The translations under genes were made by a program, and so were the position numbers. 64,000 nucleotides of DNA, from the NCBI GenBank assembly GCA_027449965.1, contig DAIDKP010000013.1, positions 62,001 through 126,000 of the forward strand. Reading direction: 5' to 3'. Numbering within the stretch: position 1 is the stretch's first letter; every line of letters starts with the position of its first letter. Below, in pieces: positions 45,938 to 55,340 of this stretch. Source of the stretch: Acidobacteriaceae bacterium (GTDB lineage Bacteria; Acidobacteriota; Terriglobia; Terriglobales; Acidobacteriaceae). The notes beneath the pieces are model-generated. The model worked only from the letters and a program-made list of their open reading frames with translations. It made no database searches and was not told the DNA's origin.

Positions 45938-46054
45938 GGCCCTCAGAGCCTTCTCATGCTTCGGCCATACAGTCAGTCGGCGGTTCGTTTGGCCTTTCAT
46001 GAAGGAAATGCCAGGTCAAAAAGTTTCGATCGTAAACGCCGGAAGCAAATAGGT

Positions 46055-46648
46055 TCAGATCGCGCGGGTCGACGTTTTGAGTCGCGTGTAGAGCCATGCG
46101 CGTGCCATGGACCACTCGCGTTCGACGGTGCGCGTGGAGATGCCGAGAACTTCGGCTGTCTCTTCGGAGGTCAGCCCGCCAAAGAAGCGCATCTCGACCA
46201 CTTTTTCCTGGCGGGCATCGAGAGTGGAAAGCTCGCTCAAAGCGTCGTTGATGGCGAGTAATCCCTCGGGATGATCGGTGCGTAGCTGGAGGCGTCCTTC
46301 CGCGAGTGTTTCCATGGCAGCCTGATCGAGCAGAGCTGAAGCGCGCTTGGCCGTGAGCCGTGCTCGCGCGTGGTCGATGAGGATACGTCGCATAAGCTGC
46401 GCAGAGATGGCGTAGAAGTGTGCGCGGTTGCGGAAAGTGGGTTCGCGCTGCTGCACCAGCTTCAGATAGACCTCGTGGACGAGCGCTGTGGGCTGGAGAG
46501 TGTGGTCTGGCCGCTCCTGCTGCATGTAGCGATTGGCGCGGCGATGGAGTTCGGCATAGACAAGCGGCATCAGGCGTTCGATGACGCTTTTGTCACCGCT
46601 CGACAGGCGCTGCAACAGAGCGGTGACCTCGTTCGGTGCGGACTCCAT
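46055..46648 (-). CDS. ECF-type RNA polymerase sigma factor
   Basis: A 197-residue sigma factor. Region 2 is DHTLQPTALVHEVYLKL...NRAHFYAISAQLMRRILIDHARARL and region 4 is LDARQEKVVEMRFFGGLTSEETAEVLGISTRTVEREWSMARAWL. This belongs to the sigma-70-like group common in Acidobacteria and Planctomycetes. There is no anti-sigma gene. It lies 102 bases after the Ser/Thr kinase on the same strand, a pairing known for this group, so phosphorylation control is plausible. Confidence 0.92.
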   Translation of the reverse strand: MESAPNEVTALLQRLSSGDKSVIERLMPLVYAELHRRANRYMQQERPDHTLQPTALVHEVYLKLVQQREPTFRNRAHFYAISAQLMRRILIDHARARLTAKRASALLDQAAMETLAEGRLQLRTDHPEGLLAINDALSELSTLDARQEKVVEMRFFGGLTSEETAEVLGISTRTVEREWSMARAWLYTRLKTSTRAI

Positions 46649-46750
46649 GGAAGAAAACTCCTGCCGGGCTTGAGCGGGCTTGAGAAGGATGAGAACATTC
46701 TAGCCTGCGAGGGTTACTGTGTCAGGACGAAGGGGTGCATGACGTTTGTG

Positions 46751-49700
46751 TCATTGTATGGAGCGATACTCGGCCATCGCTCGTCGTCGCAGCAGAAAGG
46801 AATCATCGGCGTCTTTCCACAGCGCCAGCACATCCTGATACGCGGTTCGGCTGGCGGCCAGGTCGCCGGATTGCCGAAGCGCTCGCGCAAGTCCAAGCTG
46901 AGCCAGCGCAGAGGTTGGGCAGTTCAAAACCAGTCCGCGATGCAGAAGAATGCTGCGGAATGCTGCGGCTGCGGCGACGGGCTGATGCTCGGCCAGCAAC
47001 ACCTGGCCAAGAGTGAAGGCGGCGTCCATGCACTGGCCCGGCGTGAAGATGCCGAGATCGTAGTCATGGGTTCCCTCCAGCGCGGAGATGGCCTGCGGAT
47101 ACAAGCCCTGAGCATAGGCGATGCGAGCGCGGAGAATGGGGAGCCAGTATGACTGGATGAGTGTATCGAGCGGGTGCGCGGCGGAGAGCGAATGCAGGAG
47201 CGACTGCGCACGTGCAGTATCCCCGGTGTATGTGGCAGCGAGTGCAAGTAGTAGCTGAAGGTCGCTGCCCTGCGTGGCGCTGGGAGTGGCAAGCGCAAGG
47301 GCGGCAAGATGGCGCGAACGGTCAAGCGCTCCCAACTCCGCCTGTCGCAGAGCTTCGCCGGCCAGCCAGTTGGCGCGGGTCTCCGCGTCTCCGGCGCGAA
47401 GAGCGATGCTGGCTGCCTGCTGCGCGTCACGATTGCCCTCGAGAAGCTGTCCGGCTCGATCCTCAGTGGCTGCCTGCTGCGCGAGCAGCGTATCTTCGAC
47501 GCCAGGAAAGCGCGACGCGGAGACCAGCAACTGATTCATCGTGGCCTTGTCGTCGGTATAGAAGGCAAGATCGTACTCATCGAGCTGAATGTTGAGATCG
47601 TGTAGGTTGAGCTGGTGAGCCTGATCCAGCACGGAGCGAGCTTCATCGGGTCGTTCGACGGCCAGATAAAGTTGAGCCAGATTGCCGTAGCTGGGCGAGA
47701 GGCCGGGTATCTCGGCGATCGCGCGGCGCTGAAGTTCGATGGCTCTTTCGTATTGGCCGGTGAAGGCGTAATCGACGCTGAGATTGATGGTCCATGCCAT
47801 GTCGTGTGGATAGGCGGAGGCCCATTTTTGATAGGTTTCCATCTCCTTGTCCACCTCGCCGGTGACAAATCCGTAGTAGTGAGAGACGATGTAGAAGCGC
47901 TCCCACTCGGTGACGCGATCTCGGCGGTCAAATGCCTGTTGCATGGCCTGGTTCGCGCGGAGCGTCTCGCCCATGTTGCCGTAAACAGTGCCAAGCCTGG
48001 CGTAAGCCATCGCAAAGTTGGGATCGATCTCGGTAGCGTGAAGGAAGTATGGCAATGCGGCAGCTTCGCCCTGTGTATTCCACACTTGCGTGCCCTGGGC
48101 AAAAGCGGTCAGAGCCTCCATCGAAGGGGTGGTGGCCTCGACCAGCGGAACATCGTATTTGAGAATGGAGGCGCTCGGTTCTCCGAGGTTAGGGCGCAGC
48201 GCTTCGGCCACTCGATCCAACGCATCGAGCACGGAGTCGCGAAACTCCACCGGTGCCTGTTGAACGGCGATCTGCTTGCCGGTGCTGCACTGGAAGGCGC
48301 GAATGCCAATGATGTAGCCGGTGCTGGTGCTGGCAAGAAATCCCTGGAGGACATCTTGTCCGTCTTCGCGCTGGCAGACCTGGAGCGCGATTTTGAGGGT
48401 GAGCCGCTCCTGCTCCGGAAGGCGCATGTAGCGTAGAGCCAGGTGGATCTTCTGCTCCGGCAGGAGTGTGAGATAGGGCGTCTGCTGGAGTTTGGCGGCG
48501 AGTGCGGTGTCCAGGCCATGATCGAAGGTGGATAGGCCGGTAGTATTCACAAAGTCAGCGAGCACGAGGGTGAGATTTTCTGGTGCTGCTCCGGGCAGAT
48601 GGCGGCGGCGAACGAAGAATGTCGCCCAAGCCGCAAGCAGCAGGCCGACCGCGATGGTGAGGAGTGAGCGCCAACCAGGATTGGCCCACAGCGCGCCTCG
48701 ACGCAACAAGGGCTGAGAGCCCAAGAACGGTCGAATGCCGGAGATCGCCGGCTTGCTGCGAGTGTCTCTTCCGTGGGAAAGATGATCGAGAAGCTCGGCA
48801 ACTTCAGCGGCTGAGGATGGGCGCAGCGTCGGATCGCGCTGCAGACAGCGAGCGATGAGATGGTCCCACTCGGGATGAAGGTCTTGGACGACGCGGGAGG
48901 GCAGCGGCGGCGGCTCGATCAGTCGCCGAAGCGCGGAAAAAAGCTGCGAGTCGGCATCGAAGGCGCGAACCCCTGTGATGGCCATGTAGGCTATGAGTCC
49001 GAGGCAGTAGAGATCGGAAGCCGGTGTCAGTGTTTTGCCCTCAATCTGCTCCGGAGACATGAATTCGGGCGTGCCGAAGGCAAGCTGACGGCTGGCGGTA
49101 AGGGTGGTCATTGCGGAGGAGTCGCAGCTCCAGGCCATGCCAAAGTCAGTGATGACGGCGCGCAAAGCTCCATCTCTGTCGGTTTCGATGAGGATATTGC
49201 CGGGCTTGAGGTCGCGATGGAGGATGCCCGCGGCGTGCGCTGCGCCCAAAGCGGAAGCCGTCTGTGTGAGTAGCAGGATCGCTTCCGGCTCCGGCAGCCT
49301 GCCCCGCTCGCGAATGCGCTCGGCGAGCGTTGGCCCGGACAAAAGCTCCATGCTGAGAAACAGGACATCTCCGGTAGCGGGGTCGTGGTGGCGAAAGAGG
49401 TCGAAGATGCGGCAGGCGTTGGGATGGGTGACCTGTTTGGCCAGATGGACCTCGCGCCGAAAACGAGCAAGCATCCCGGGATAATCGGCAATCTCCGGGC
49501 GAATAACCTTGATGGCGACGGGCATACGAAGTTCGATGTCCTCGGCCTCGTAGACCTCGCCCATGCCCCCGCGAGCGCAAAAACGGACAATCCGGAAGCG
49601 TTCCGCGAGCAGGGTCCCCAGCTGGATGCGCCCCGAGTGGGCAACGACACCCATGCTGGCGGCAAAAAGCTCACGAGCACCAAGAAAGGATCCAGCTTCT

Positions 49701-49852
49701 TCATTGGCCTGGAGCAGATCGTCGAGCATGCCGCGCAAATTTGGATTGAGTTGCTGACGATTGAGGAATTCGAGTCGAGCGGACGGCTCCATGTCCAGCA
49801 TGGAGTGAAAAAGCGCCTTGACCTGATCCCATTCCGAGGAGCTGATCTCCAT
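46751..49852 (-). CDS. Membrane Ser/Thr protein kinase with TPR region
   Basis: A 1033-residue kinase. The cytoplasmic Hanks-type domain (~85-350) has the glycine loop CARGGMGEVYEA (first Gly replaced by Ala), Lys115 in VAIKV, HRDLKPGN (from 212), DFG (236-238) and GTPEFMSPEQ, so it should be active. One membrane segment lies near residue 400 (LLTIAVGLLLAAWATFFV). The outer part holds a sensor-like domain and TPR-like helices. The start ATG is preceded by a good promoter; the ORF track extension (164 codons) overlaps the divergent gene and has no family content. It probably controls the adjacent ECF sigma factor. Confidence 0.93.
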   Translation of the reverse strand: MEISSSEWDQVKALFHSMLDMEPSARLEFLNRQQLNPNLRGMLDDLLQANEEAGSFLGARELFAASMGVVAHSGRIQLGTLLAERFRIVRFCARGGMGEVYEAEDIELRMPVAIKVIRPEIADYPGMLARFRREVHLAKQVTHPNACRIFDLFRHHDPATGDVLFLSMELLSGPTLAERIRERGRLPEPEAILLLTQTASALGAAHAAGILHRDLKPGNILIETDRDGALRAVITDFGMAWSCDSSAMTTLTASRQLAFGTPEFMSPEQIEGKTLTPASDLYCLGLIAYMAITGVRAFDADSQLFSALRRLIEPPPLPSRVVQDLHPEWDHLIARCLQRDPTLRPSSAAEVAELLDHLSHGRDTRSKPAISGIRPFLGSQPLLRRGALWANPGWRSLLTIAVGLLLAAWATFFVRRRHLPGAAPENLTLVLADFVNTTGLSTFDHGLDTALAAKLQQTPYLTLLPEQKIHLALRYMRLPEQERLTLKIALQVCQREDGQDVLQGFLASTSTGYIIGIRAFQCSTGKQIAVQQAPVEFRDSVLDALDRVAEALRPNLGEPSASILKYDVPLVEATTPSMEALTAFAQGTQVWNTQGEAAALPYFLHATEIDPNFAMAYARLGTVYGNMGETLRANQAMQQAFDRRDRVTEWERFYIVSHYYGFVTGEVDKEMETYQKWASAYPHDMAWTINLSVDYAFTGQYERAIELQRRAIAEIPGLSPSYGNLAQLYLAVERPDEARSVLDQAHQLNLHDLNIQLDEYDLAFYTDDKATMNQLLVSASRFPGVEDTLLAQQAATEDRAGQLLEGNRDAQQAASIALRAGDAETRANWLAGEALRQAELGALDRSRHLAALALATPSATQGSDLQLLLALAATYTGDTARAQSLLHSLSAAHPLDTLIQSYWLPILRARIAYAQGLYPQAISALEGTHDYDLGIFTPGQCMDAAFTLGQVLLAEHQPVAAAAAFRSILLHRGLVLNCPTSALAQLGLARALRQSGDLAASRTAYQDVLALWKDADDSFLLRRRAMAEYRSIQ

Positions 49853-49898
49853 CTTGCGATTCCGGCCTGACTGATTTCCCAACGAGAAAGATGAAATC

Positions 49899-49927
49899 AC
49901 TACACTGCAACAACTTTGCTTTGTCAA
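49899..49927 (-). promoter_or_regulatory. Promoter of the Ser/Thr kinase gene
   Basis: On the minus strand, TTGACA (49927-49922), 17 bases, then TGTAGT (49904-49899). The predicted transcript starts about 40 bases before the kinase ATG at 49852. The -35 box is perfect and the -10 matches at four positions. Confidence 0.65.
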
Positions 49928-50135
49928 GTGAAGTGTCTTGAAACGACCAATTGCTGCTGGTTGGCTGCTGGATGGCCCGGTTCCGGGCAGGCTGAGATTG
50001 CCTGCTGGAAGTGTTTGGCGGGTTTTGCCGAGTGATTGCGCGTTATCTGCAGATGCGCAAATGCGGATGTGAGCAATTTCCGTGATGCGCCAGCCGGGAT
50101 ACGGGGACAAGTCACCGTTTTGGGGAGGAATCGGT

Positions 50136-53100
50136 ATGCAAAGGGCAGCGGTTCGGCGGATGGTGGGACGCGTAATTTCTCTTCTGTTGAGCGTGGGAAC
50201 GTGTGCGGGAATCTTGAGCACGATGGTGTCTATGACGGGCTGTGTAGGAAGTTCCAAGCCGATTGGTGTGACGATCAGCGCGGCGACAACCACAGTGGAC
50301 GGCACGGATTCGGTCAGTTTGACGGCAACTGTCTCCCACGACAAGAACAGCGCAGGAGTGAAGTGGGCATTGACCGGCGCAGGAGCCTTGTCCGGCCAGA
50401 CGACCAGTGCGGTCAGCTATACGGCGCCTGCAGCCACCACCTCCGCGCAGACGGCGACGATTACCGCGACCTCGGTGGCGGACGCGACGAAAAGCGCAAC
50501 GACGACGATCACCATTCCCGCGATGGTGGGCATCACCACCAGCTCGCTGGGAGCTGGCTCGGTGGGCATGGCTTACAGCACGGCGCTGATGGCCAGTGGC
50601 GGAATTCCACCCTATAGCTGGACCCTTAGCAGCGGAACCTTGCCGCCAAGCCTTAGCTTGTCCACCGCGGGTGTGCTTTCAGGTACCCCGATGGCTGGTG
50701 ATGTGGGGACCTATAACCTGACCTTCCTGGTGACCGACTCCGGCAAGGCAACGGCACTGACTGCGACCCAGGCGCTGAGCCTTTCCGTGACTCCGGCTCC
50801 GGCGATTACCTTTGCTGCGACGTCGCTGGCCACAGCCGATTACAAAGTAGCCTACAGCGCATCGGTGATGGCAAGCGGCGGCGCGGGCACGCTCACGTAT
50901 TCACTGGCAAGCGGTACGCTGCCTGCTGGGTTGGCACTGTCGGCGAGCGGCATGATTACGGGAACGCCGACGGCGACGGGCAGCTTTCCGTTTGCTGTAG
51001 CGGCAGCGGATGCTTTTGGTGACAAGCAGATGCAGAGCTTCACGCTGAAGGTGGTGTATCCGACTTTGACGATCAGCCCGGCTTCGCTGCCCAACGCATA
51101 TGTGGGCGTGAGTTATATGCAGGCGTTGACGGCAAGCGGAGGGTCCGGTGCTGGCTTTGTGTGGAGCGTGTCGAGCGGATCGACATTGCCCGCGGGTCTG
51201 TCCCTGTCAGCGGCTGGAGTTCTCTCGGGATCGCCGACCACATCGGGTTCTTCCAGTTTCGGCGTAACGGTTTCCGACTCTGCGGCCAACACGGCCAATC
51301 AGACGTATACGCTTGTCATCAAGCCAGCACTGGCTGTGACGACGGCAACCACGCTGCCCACTGGCTTTGTGGGGACGAGCTATAGCCAGCAATTGATGGC
51401 AACCGGCGGCTCCGGCACTGGCTATGCGTGGTCAGTGGCAACCGGTGCGCTGCCGGCAGGGTTGACACTGTCCTCCGGAGGACTGATCACCGGTTCGCCA
51501 ACCGCCGCTGGCGCGTTCAGCTTCAGCGCGAAGGTATTGGACTCCGTGGGGAACGCGGCTACGGCGAACTTTACCATCCAGGTGTATGCCGCCTTCACGC
51601 TTTCCGCTCCGAGCGCAACCGTGCCCGGACCTGGAACGACGGGTGGTGTATACAACGGGACAATCACGGCGACCGGCGGAAGCGGAAGCTATGCCTGGTC
51701 AATCACCGGATTGCCTTCCGACGGGATCAGCGCTTCGCCCAACGGCGGCATGGTCAATCTGAGCGGAACGCCAACGTCTGCGACGACGGTGACTTTCACC
51801 GCATCGGTGAAAGACACGGTGACAAACCAGACGCTTGGCCCGAATACCTACAGCATCGTGGTCAGTAACCCGGCGCCGCTGACGCTGCCGAGCACAACGC
51901 CGAGCACCCTGGGAGCGGCAACGGTGGGCCAGGCCTACAATGGGTCGGTGATGGTCGCCGGCGGAGCAGGGCCGTATACCTGGACGATCAATGGGACCAC
52001 GGTTTCCGGCGCGGGCCTTGCATTGTCCAATGGATTGAGCGCAAGCAACGCCGGAGGAAATGCGCTGATGATCTCCGGTACGCCGACTGCAACCACCAGC
52101 GTTTCACTGGCCAATGTCGCGGTGAAAGACAATACGGGAGCAACAACGGGACCGGATACCTATTCGATCGCCGTGAATGCTGCCGGGTCGCAGGTCAGCG
52201 GGCAGATTACGCTGAACTCGAATTGCGGCGGCAGTGTTACATCCGTACCGACGATTACGGTGAGCATCAATACCTCGCCGGTGCAAACCGTAACAACGGA
52301 CAGCCAGGGGAATTACTCCTTTGCCAGTGTGCCGAATGGGAGTTACGTTATTACGCCATCGATAACTGGGCCAAGCTCCGTCTTTTTCCCTGCGACGGCG
52401 ACCGTGACGGTGAACAACAATACCATTACTGGCCAGAACTTTGGCGCATCGCTGGGCTACACAGTCTCTGGGGCGGTGAGTTACAGCGGCTCCAACCGTG
52501 GCCAGGTCTATGTCACGCTCAGCAATAACAATTGCAGCAGCAGCACACTGGGCACAAGCATTACGGAGGCCGAACTCGGCTCCGGAGGCAGCTTCACAAT
52601 TCAAGGAGTTCCTCCGGGTAATTACACAGTGAGCGCAGGCATGGATATTCTAGGCCAGGGTGTACCCAATACTGCCGATCCGACATCGAGCCTGGTGAGC
52701 GAAAGCGTGACCAACGCGAACGTGACCGGGGTCAGCTTGGCATTGACCGACGCGTCGCTGACTACGCCAACCTCCGCGCCGGGCATTCAGGCGATTACGC
52801 CAACCGATCAAGGAGTGATCGTCAGCTACAAGCCCATCACGAACAGCAACAACAGGGAGGAGGTGACATCTTATACCGTTGAATGGAGCACCAGCTCTTC
52901 CTTCAGCAGTCCATCAACCGCAACCTTCCCTGCGATTGGGACCAAGGCCACGGTCTGGATTCTGAATAACAGCACGTCGGGAATCAGCGGGAGCTTTACC
53001 AACGGCACCCAGTACTACTTCCGCGCGCGCGGCAATGTTTCGGCAGGATCCGGCCCCTGGACCGTCTGGGGTGGAAGTTCGCCCACTACGGTGACGGCTG

Positions 53101-54086
53101 GAGCACTCTCCGGGTCGAGTTACTACTCGGTGAGCGGAACGGTCACGCTGCCGTCGGGGATAACTCCGACCGGACCTCTCTATGTCGGATACTTTGATAT
53201 GTCGCATGGCGCCGCTTATGCGACAGAGATCGCGAGTCCATCGAATTCATCGTCAAATGCGTTCACGGTATCGGTTCCAAGCGGAAGTAACTACTACTTC
53301 TTTGGCATCCTCGATCAGAACAAGAATGGCGTAGTGGATATAGGCGATGTGACCAATGTGACTCAGGGAAATGGAGCCAACTCAACGGTTTCGATCACGA
53401 GCAGTATGACAGGCCAGAATCTTACCCTGTCAGCCACTAACAGTACGGCCACGGTGAGTACACAGAACCAGATGTTCACCTCTTCCGGAGGTACTTCGCA
53501 GTCCTATGGGCTGAACCTCAGCGTGCGCGCTGGCTATAAACTGCCTGTCGCTGTCACTGTGGTCTCCGGTCCGAATATGATTCATCCTGTCGACTTGCCA
53601 TCCTGTTTCAGTTGCGGACATGTTCAGTTCAACTACTCGCCGAATCTGGGTGGAACGGTGCCCAAAGTCGGAGATGCGTATAGCTTCATGGTCACATACA
53701 GCGACGGGACAACAGAGACTGTGACCAGTTCCGTTACGGCAGTTCTGACTTCGTTTGCCACAGCGTTGTCCCCTTCGGGCAGTGTTCCCGGAGACACAAT
53801 GCCCACGTTTACCTGGACAGACCCATCGAGCGCGAGCAGCTATACCTACCAGTTCAATCTGACGGATAACAGCGGCAACACGATCTGGCAGATTCCAGGG
53901 AATAACAGTAGCTCTGGAAACTTCAGCAGTTCGATCACTTCCATTACATGGGGGACGGATCCAACCGGCTCCAATAACTCACCCAGCGTCTCTTCGCTTA
54001 CGTCAGGAGCATCCTATAACTGGCAGATAGCCGTGCAGGATGCAAACGGAAATCAAGCGTTGACGCAAGTCAATTTCATCCCATAG
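50136..54086 (+). CDS. Very large Ig-repeat lipoprotein
   Basis: A 1316-residue surface lipoprotein. After a lipobox-like MTGC comes an Ig-like domain, then about six putative-Ig (He_PIG) repeats, each with the pattern LPAGLSLS-GVLSGTPT and a G-T-Y-S start. Two CarboxypepD_reg-like sandwiches (SGQITLNSNCGG, SGAVSYSGSNRG), an Fn3-like segment (TSYTVEWSTSSS to YYFRARG) and further beta domains with a metal-like DQNKNGVVDIGDVT loop follow. It probably binds carbohydrates or surfaces. The start follows GGGGAGGAAT; the ORF track adds 18 codons. It is divergent from the Ser/Thr kinase. Confidence 0.9.
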   Translation: MQRAAVRRMVGRVISLLLSVGTCAGILSTMVSMTGCVGSSKPIGVTISAATTTVDGTDSVSLTATVSHDKNSAGVKWALTGAGALSGQTTSAVSYTAPAATTSAQTATITATSVADATKSATTTITIPAMVGITTSSLGAGSVGMAYSTALMASGGIPPYSWTLSSGTLPPSLSLSTAGVLSGTPMAGDVGTYNLTFLVTDSGKATALTATQALSLSVTPAPAITFAATSLATADYKVAYSASVMASGGAGTLTYSLASGTLPAGLALSASGMITGTPTATGSFPFAVAAADAFGDKQMQSFTLKVVYPTLTISPASLPNAYVGVSYMQALTASGGSGAGFVWSVSSGSTLPAGLSLSAAGVLSGSPTTSGSSSFGVTVSDSAANTANQTYTLVIKPALAVTTATTLPTGFVGTSYSQQLMATGGSGTGYAWSVATGALPAGLTLSSGGLITGSPTAAGAFSFSAKVLDSVGNAATANFTIQVYAAFTLSAPSATVPGPGTTGGVYNGTITATGGSGSYAWSITGLPSDGISASPNGGMVNLSGTPTSATTVTFTASVKDTVTNQTLGPNTYSIVVSNPAPLTLPSTTPSTLGAATVGQAYNGSVMVAGGAGPYTWTINGTTVSGAGLALSNGLSASNAGGNALMISGTPTATTSVSLANVAVKDNTGATTGPDTYSIAVNAAGSQVSGQITLNSNCGGSVTSVPTITVSINTSPVQTVTTDSQGNYSFASVPNGSYVITPSITGPSSVFFPATATVTVNNNTITGQNFGASLGYTVSGAVSYSGSNRGQVYVTLSNNNCSSSTLGTSITEAELGSGGSFTIQGVPPGNYTVSAGMDILGQGVPNTADPTSSLVSESVTNANVTGVSLALTDASLTTPTSAPGIQAITPTDQGVIVSYKPITNSNNREEVTSYTVEWSTSSSFSSPSTATFPAIGTKATVWILNNSTSGISGSFTNGTQYYFRARGNVSAGSGPWTVWGGSSPTTVTAGALSGSSYYSVSGTVTLPSGITPTGPLYVGYFDMSHGAAYATEIASPSNSSSNAFTVSVPSGSNYYFFGILDQNKNGVVDIGDVTNVTQGNGANSTVSITSSMTGQNLTLSATNSTATVSTQNQMFTSSGGTSQSYGLNLSVRAGYKLPVAVTVVSGPNMIHPVDLPSCFSCGHVQFNYSPNLGGTVPKVGDAYSFMVTYSDGTTETVTSSVTAVLTSFATALSPSGSVPGDTMPTFTWTDPSSASSYTYQFNLTDNSGNTIWQIPGNNSSSGNFSSSITSITWGTDPTGSNNSPSVSSLTSGASYNWQIAVQDANGNQALTQVNFIP

Positions 54087-54108
54087 CTGCGTGAAACAGG
54101 CAAGATGA

Positions 54109-54153
54109 GCACAGCGCGATCAGCCATTAGGTTGTTCGCGCTGTGCTTTGTTT
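54109..54153 (+). terminator. Intrinsic terminator after the Ig-repeat gene
   Basis: An 11-bp perfect stem (GCACAGCGCGA / TCGCGCTGTGC) with a 16-base loop is followed by TTTGTTT, 22 bases after the stop. Confidence 0.85.
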
Positions 54154-54234
54154 CAAGCTATGTCGGGAACCACGCATGAGTGATGCGATCCGGGGAGAAT
54201 CGTGCGTGCTTCCTGCTTGAAACGGGGGAAGCGG

Positions 54235-55215
54235 TTATGCCGATGGCGCGCTGCCGCTACATGCCAACTGAATGGATGCTGCGCCCATGAGTGCAGTCTG
54301 AAAGCTGTACGCCGTGGTGCCGCTGCCCTGTGTGAGGAACGGTCCAAGTGCAGCCGCTGCCGAAGCCGATCCGTTATAGACCGAGGTAAGCGTGTCAGTT
54401 GATTCATAGCAGTCATTGTCAGCGGGCAGAATGGAAGTACCGGCAAAGGTGCTTCCGCTGGGAATGGCGCGAGCGAGAGAACGGTGTTCGGCCTCAACGC
54501 CCAGGATAGCCGCGCTGATCTTGGCAAACTCCGAAAGCTGTGCCGAGCTATATGCCGAGCCGCTGGCCGACATCTGCGTCGAACTGTAGGGTGAGACACC
54601 GCCGATCATCAGGCTGAACTCTTCCACAGCCGTCATGTACGCGGCGATGAAGGCCGTCTCCAACGCGACGAGAACAGGGAAGAAGTTGGTGAGCGTATCG
54701 AAGGTGCCGGTAGGAAAGTAGAAGGTCTGTACCGGATCACTGGTGGCTGCGCTGATGTTGAGCTGCGTACGGAAAAGATCGGCGTGCTGGATTTCTTCCG
54801 ACAAAGCGCCACGCAGATAGCCCACGTTGGCCACGCTGCCAGTGGAGCTGACCGTGGTTGCTGTGCCACCAGTGCCGGCCAGGTTCGGGTCCTGGATGAC
54901 GCCACCAACCAATGCGTTGTAGTACATCGTTGTGGCCAGGTCCTCGGCGATGAGTGCGGCGGTGAAGATTTGCTGCGCGGTGTCTGCCGTGACGGTGGCC
55001 TGAGCCATGGCGGTGGTTCCAGTGGAGCCGCATCCGGCGAGTGCAGCCGTACCGGCGACAGCACCGGCAATGCCGACTCCGGCCAGGAAACGTCTTCGGT
55101 TCATGGCCTGGATGGCCTGATCCATGCGGCGAATGGAGTCGATGCCAAAGGACGCAGCATCTTCGGACTGGGAGGCGTGAATGGGTGACTGGTTGCGAAA
55201 ACGTAGCAAGTGCAT
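54235..55215 (-). CDS. Ferritin-like-domain protein with Tat-type signal
   Basis: A 326-residue exported protein. The Tat-like N-terminus NRRRFLAGVGIAGAVAG leads to a lipobox-like LAGC. The main part is a ferritin-like four-helix fold (family PF13668), with AEDLATTMYYNALVGG, LSEEIQHADLF and EAEHRSLAR providing the acidic/His residues for a possible metal site. No clear catalysis is known for this family. The start follows GGAGGG; the longer ORF is dropped. It is divergent from the SH3-like gene. Confidence 0.88.
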   Translation of the reverse strand: MHLLRFRNQSPIHASQSEDAASFGIDSIRRMDQAIQAMNRRRFLAGVGIAGAVAGTAALAGCGSTGTTAMAQATVTADTAQQIFTAALIAEDLATTMYYNALVGGVIQDPNLAGTGGTATTVSSTGSVANVGYLRGALSEEIQHADLFRTQLNISAATSDPVQTFYFPTGTFDTLTNFFPVLVALETAFIAAYMTAVEEFSLMIGGVSPYSSTQMSASGSAYSSAQLSEFAKISAAILGVEAEHRSLARAIPSGSTFAGTSILPADNDCYESTDTLTSVYNGSASAAAALGPFLTQGSGTTAYSFQTALMGAASIQLACSGSAPSA

Positions 55216-55340
55216 GAAACCCTCCTGCAATGGGAACGAAGCAGTCTGCAAATTGGATTGGGTCGAGGAAAAAGTTTTTTCACTGGTATTCTTGGGGTGC
55301 GGGTGCGATCGTCTTCCGGCACAATTTCGAGGTGAACAGG

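Noticed and set aside
49853-50344. 164-codon N-terminal extension of the Ser/Thr kinase
   Set aside because: It overlaps the divergent lipoprotein gene and its signal; a good promoter lies inside it.
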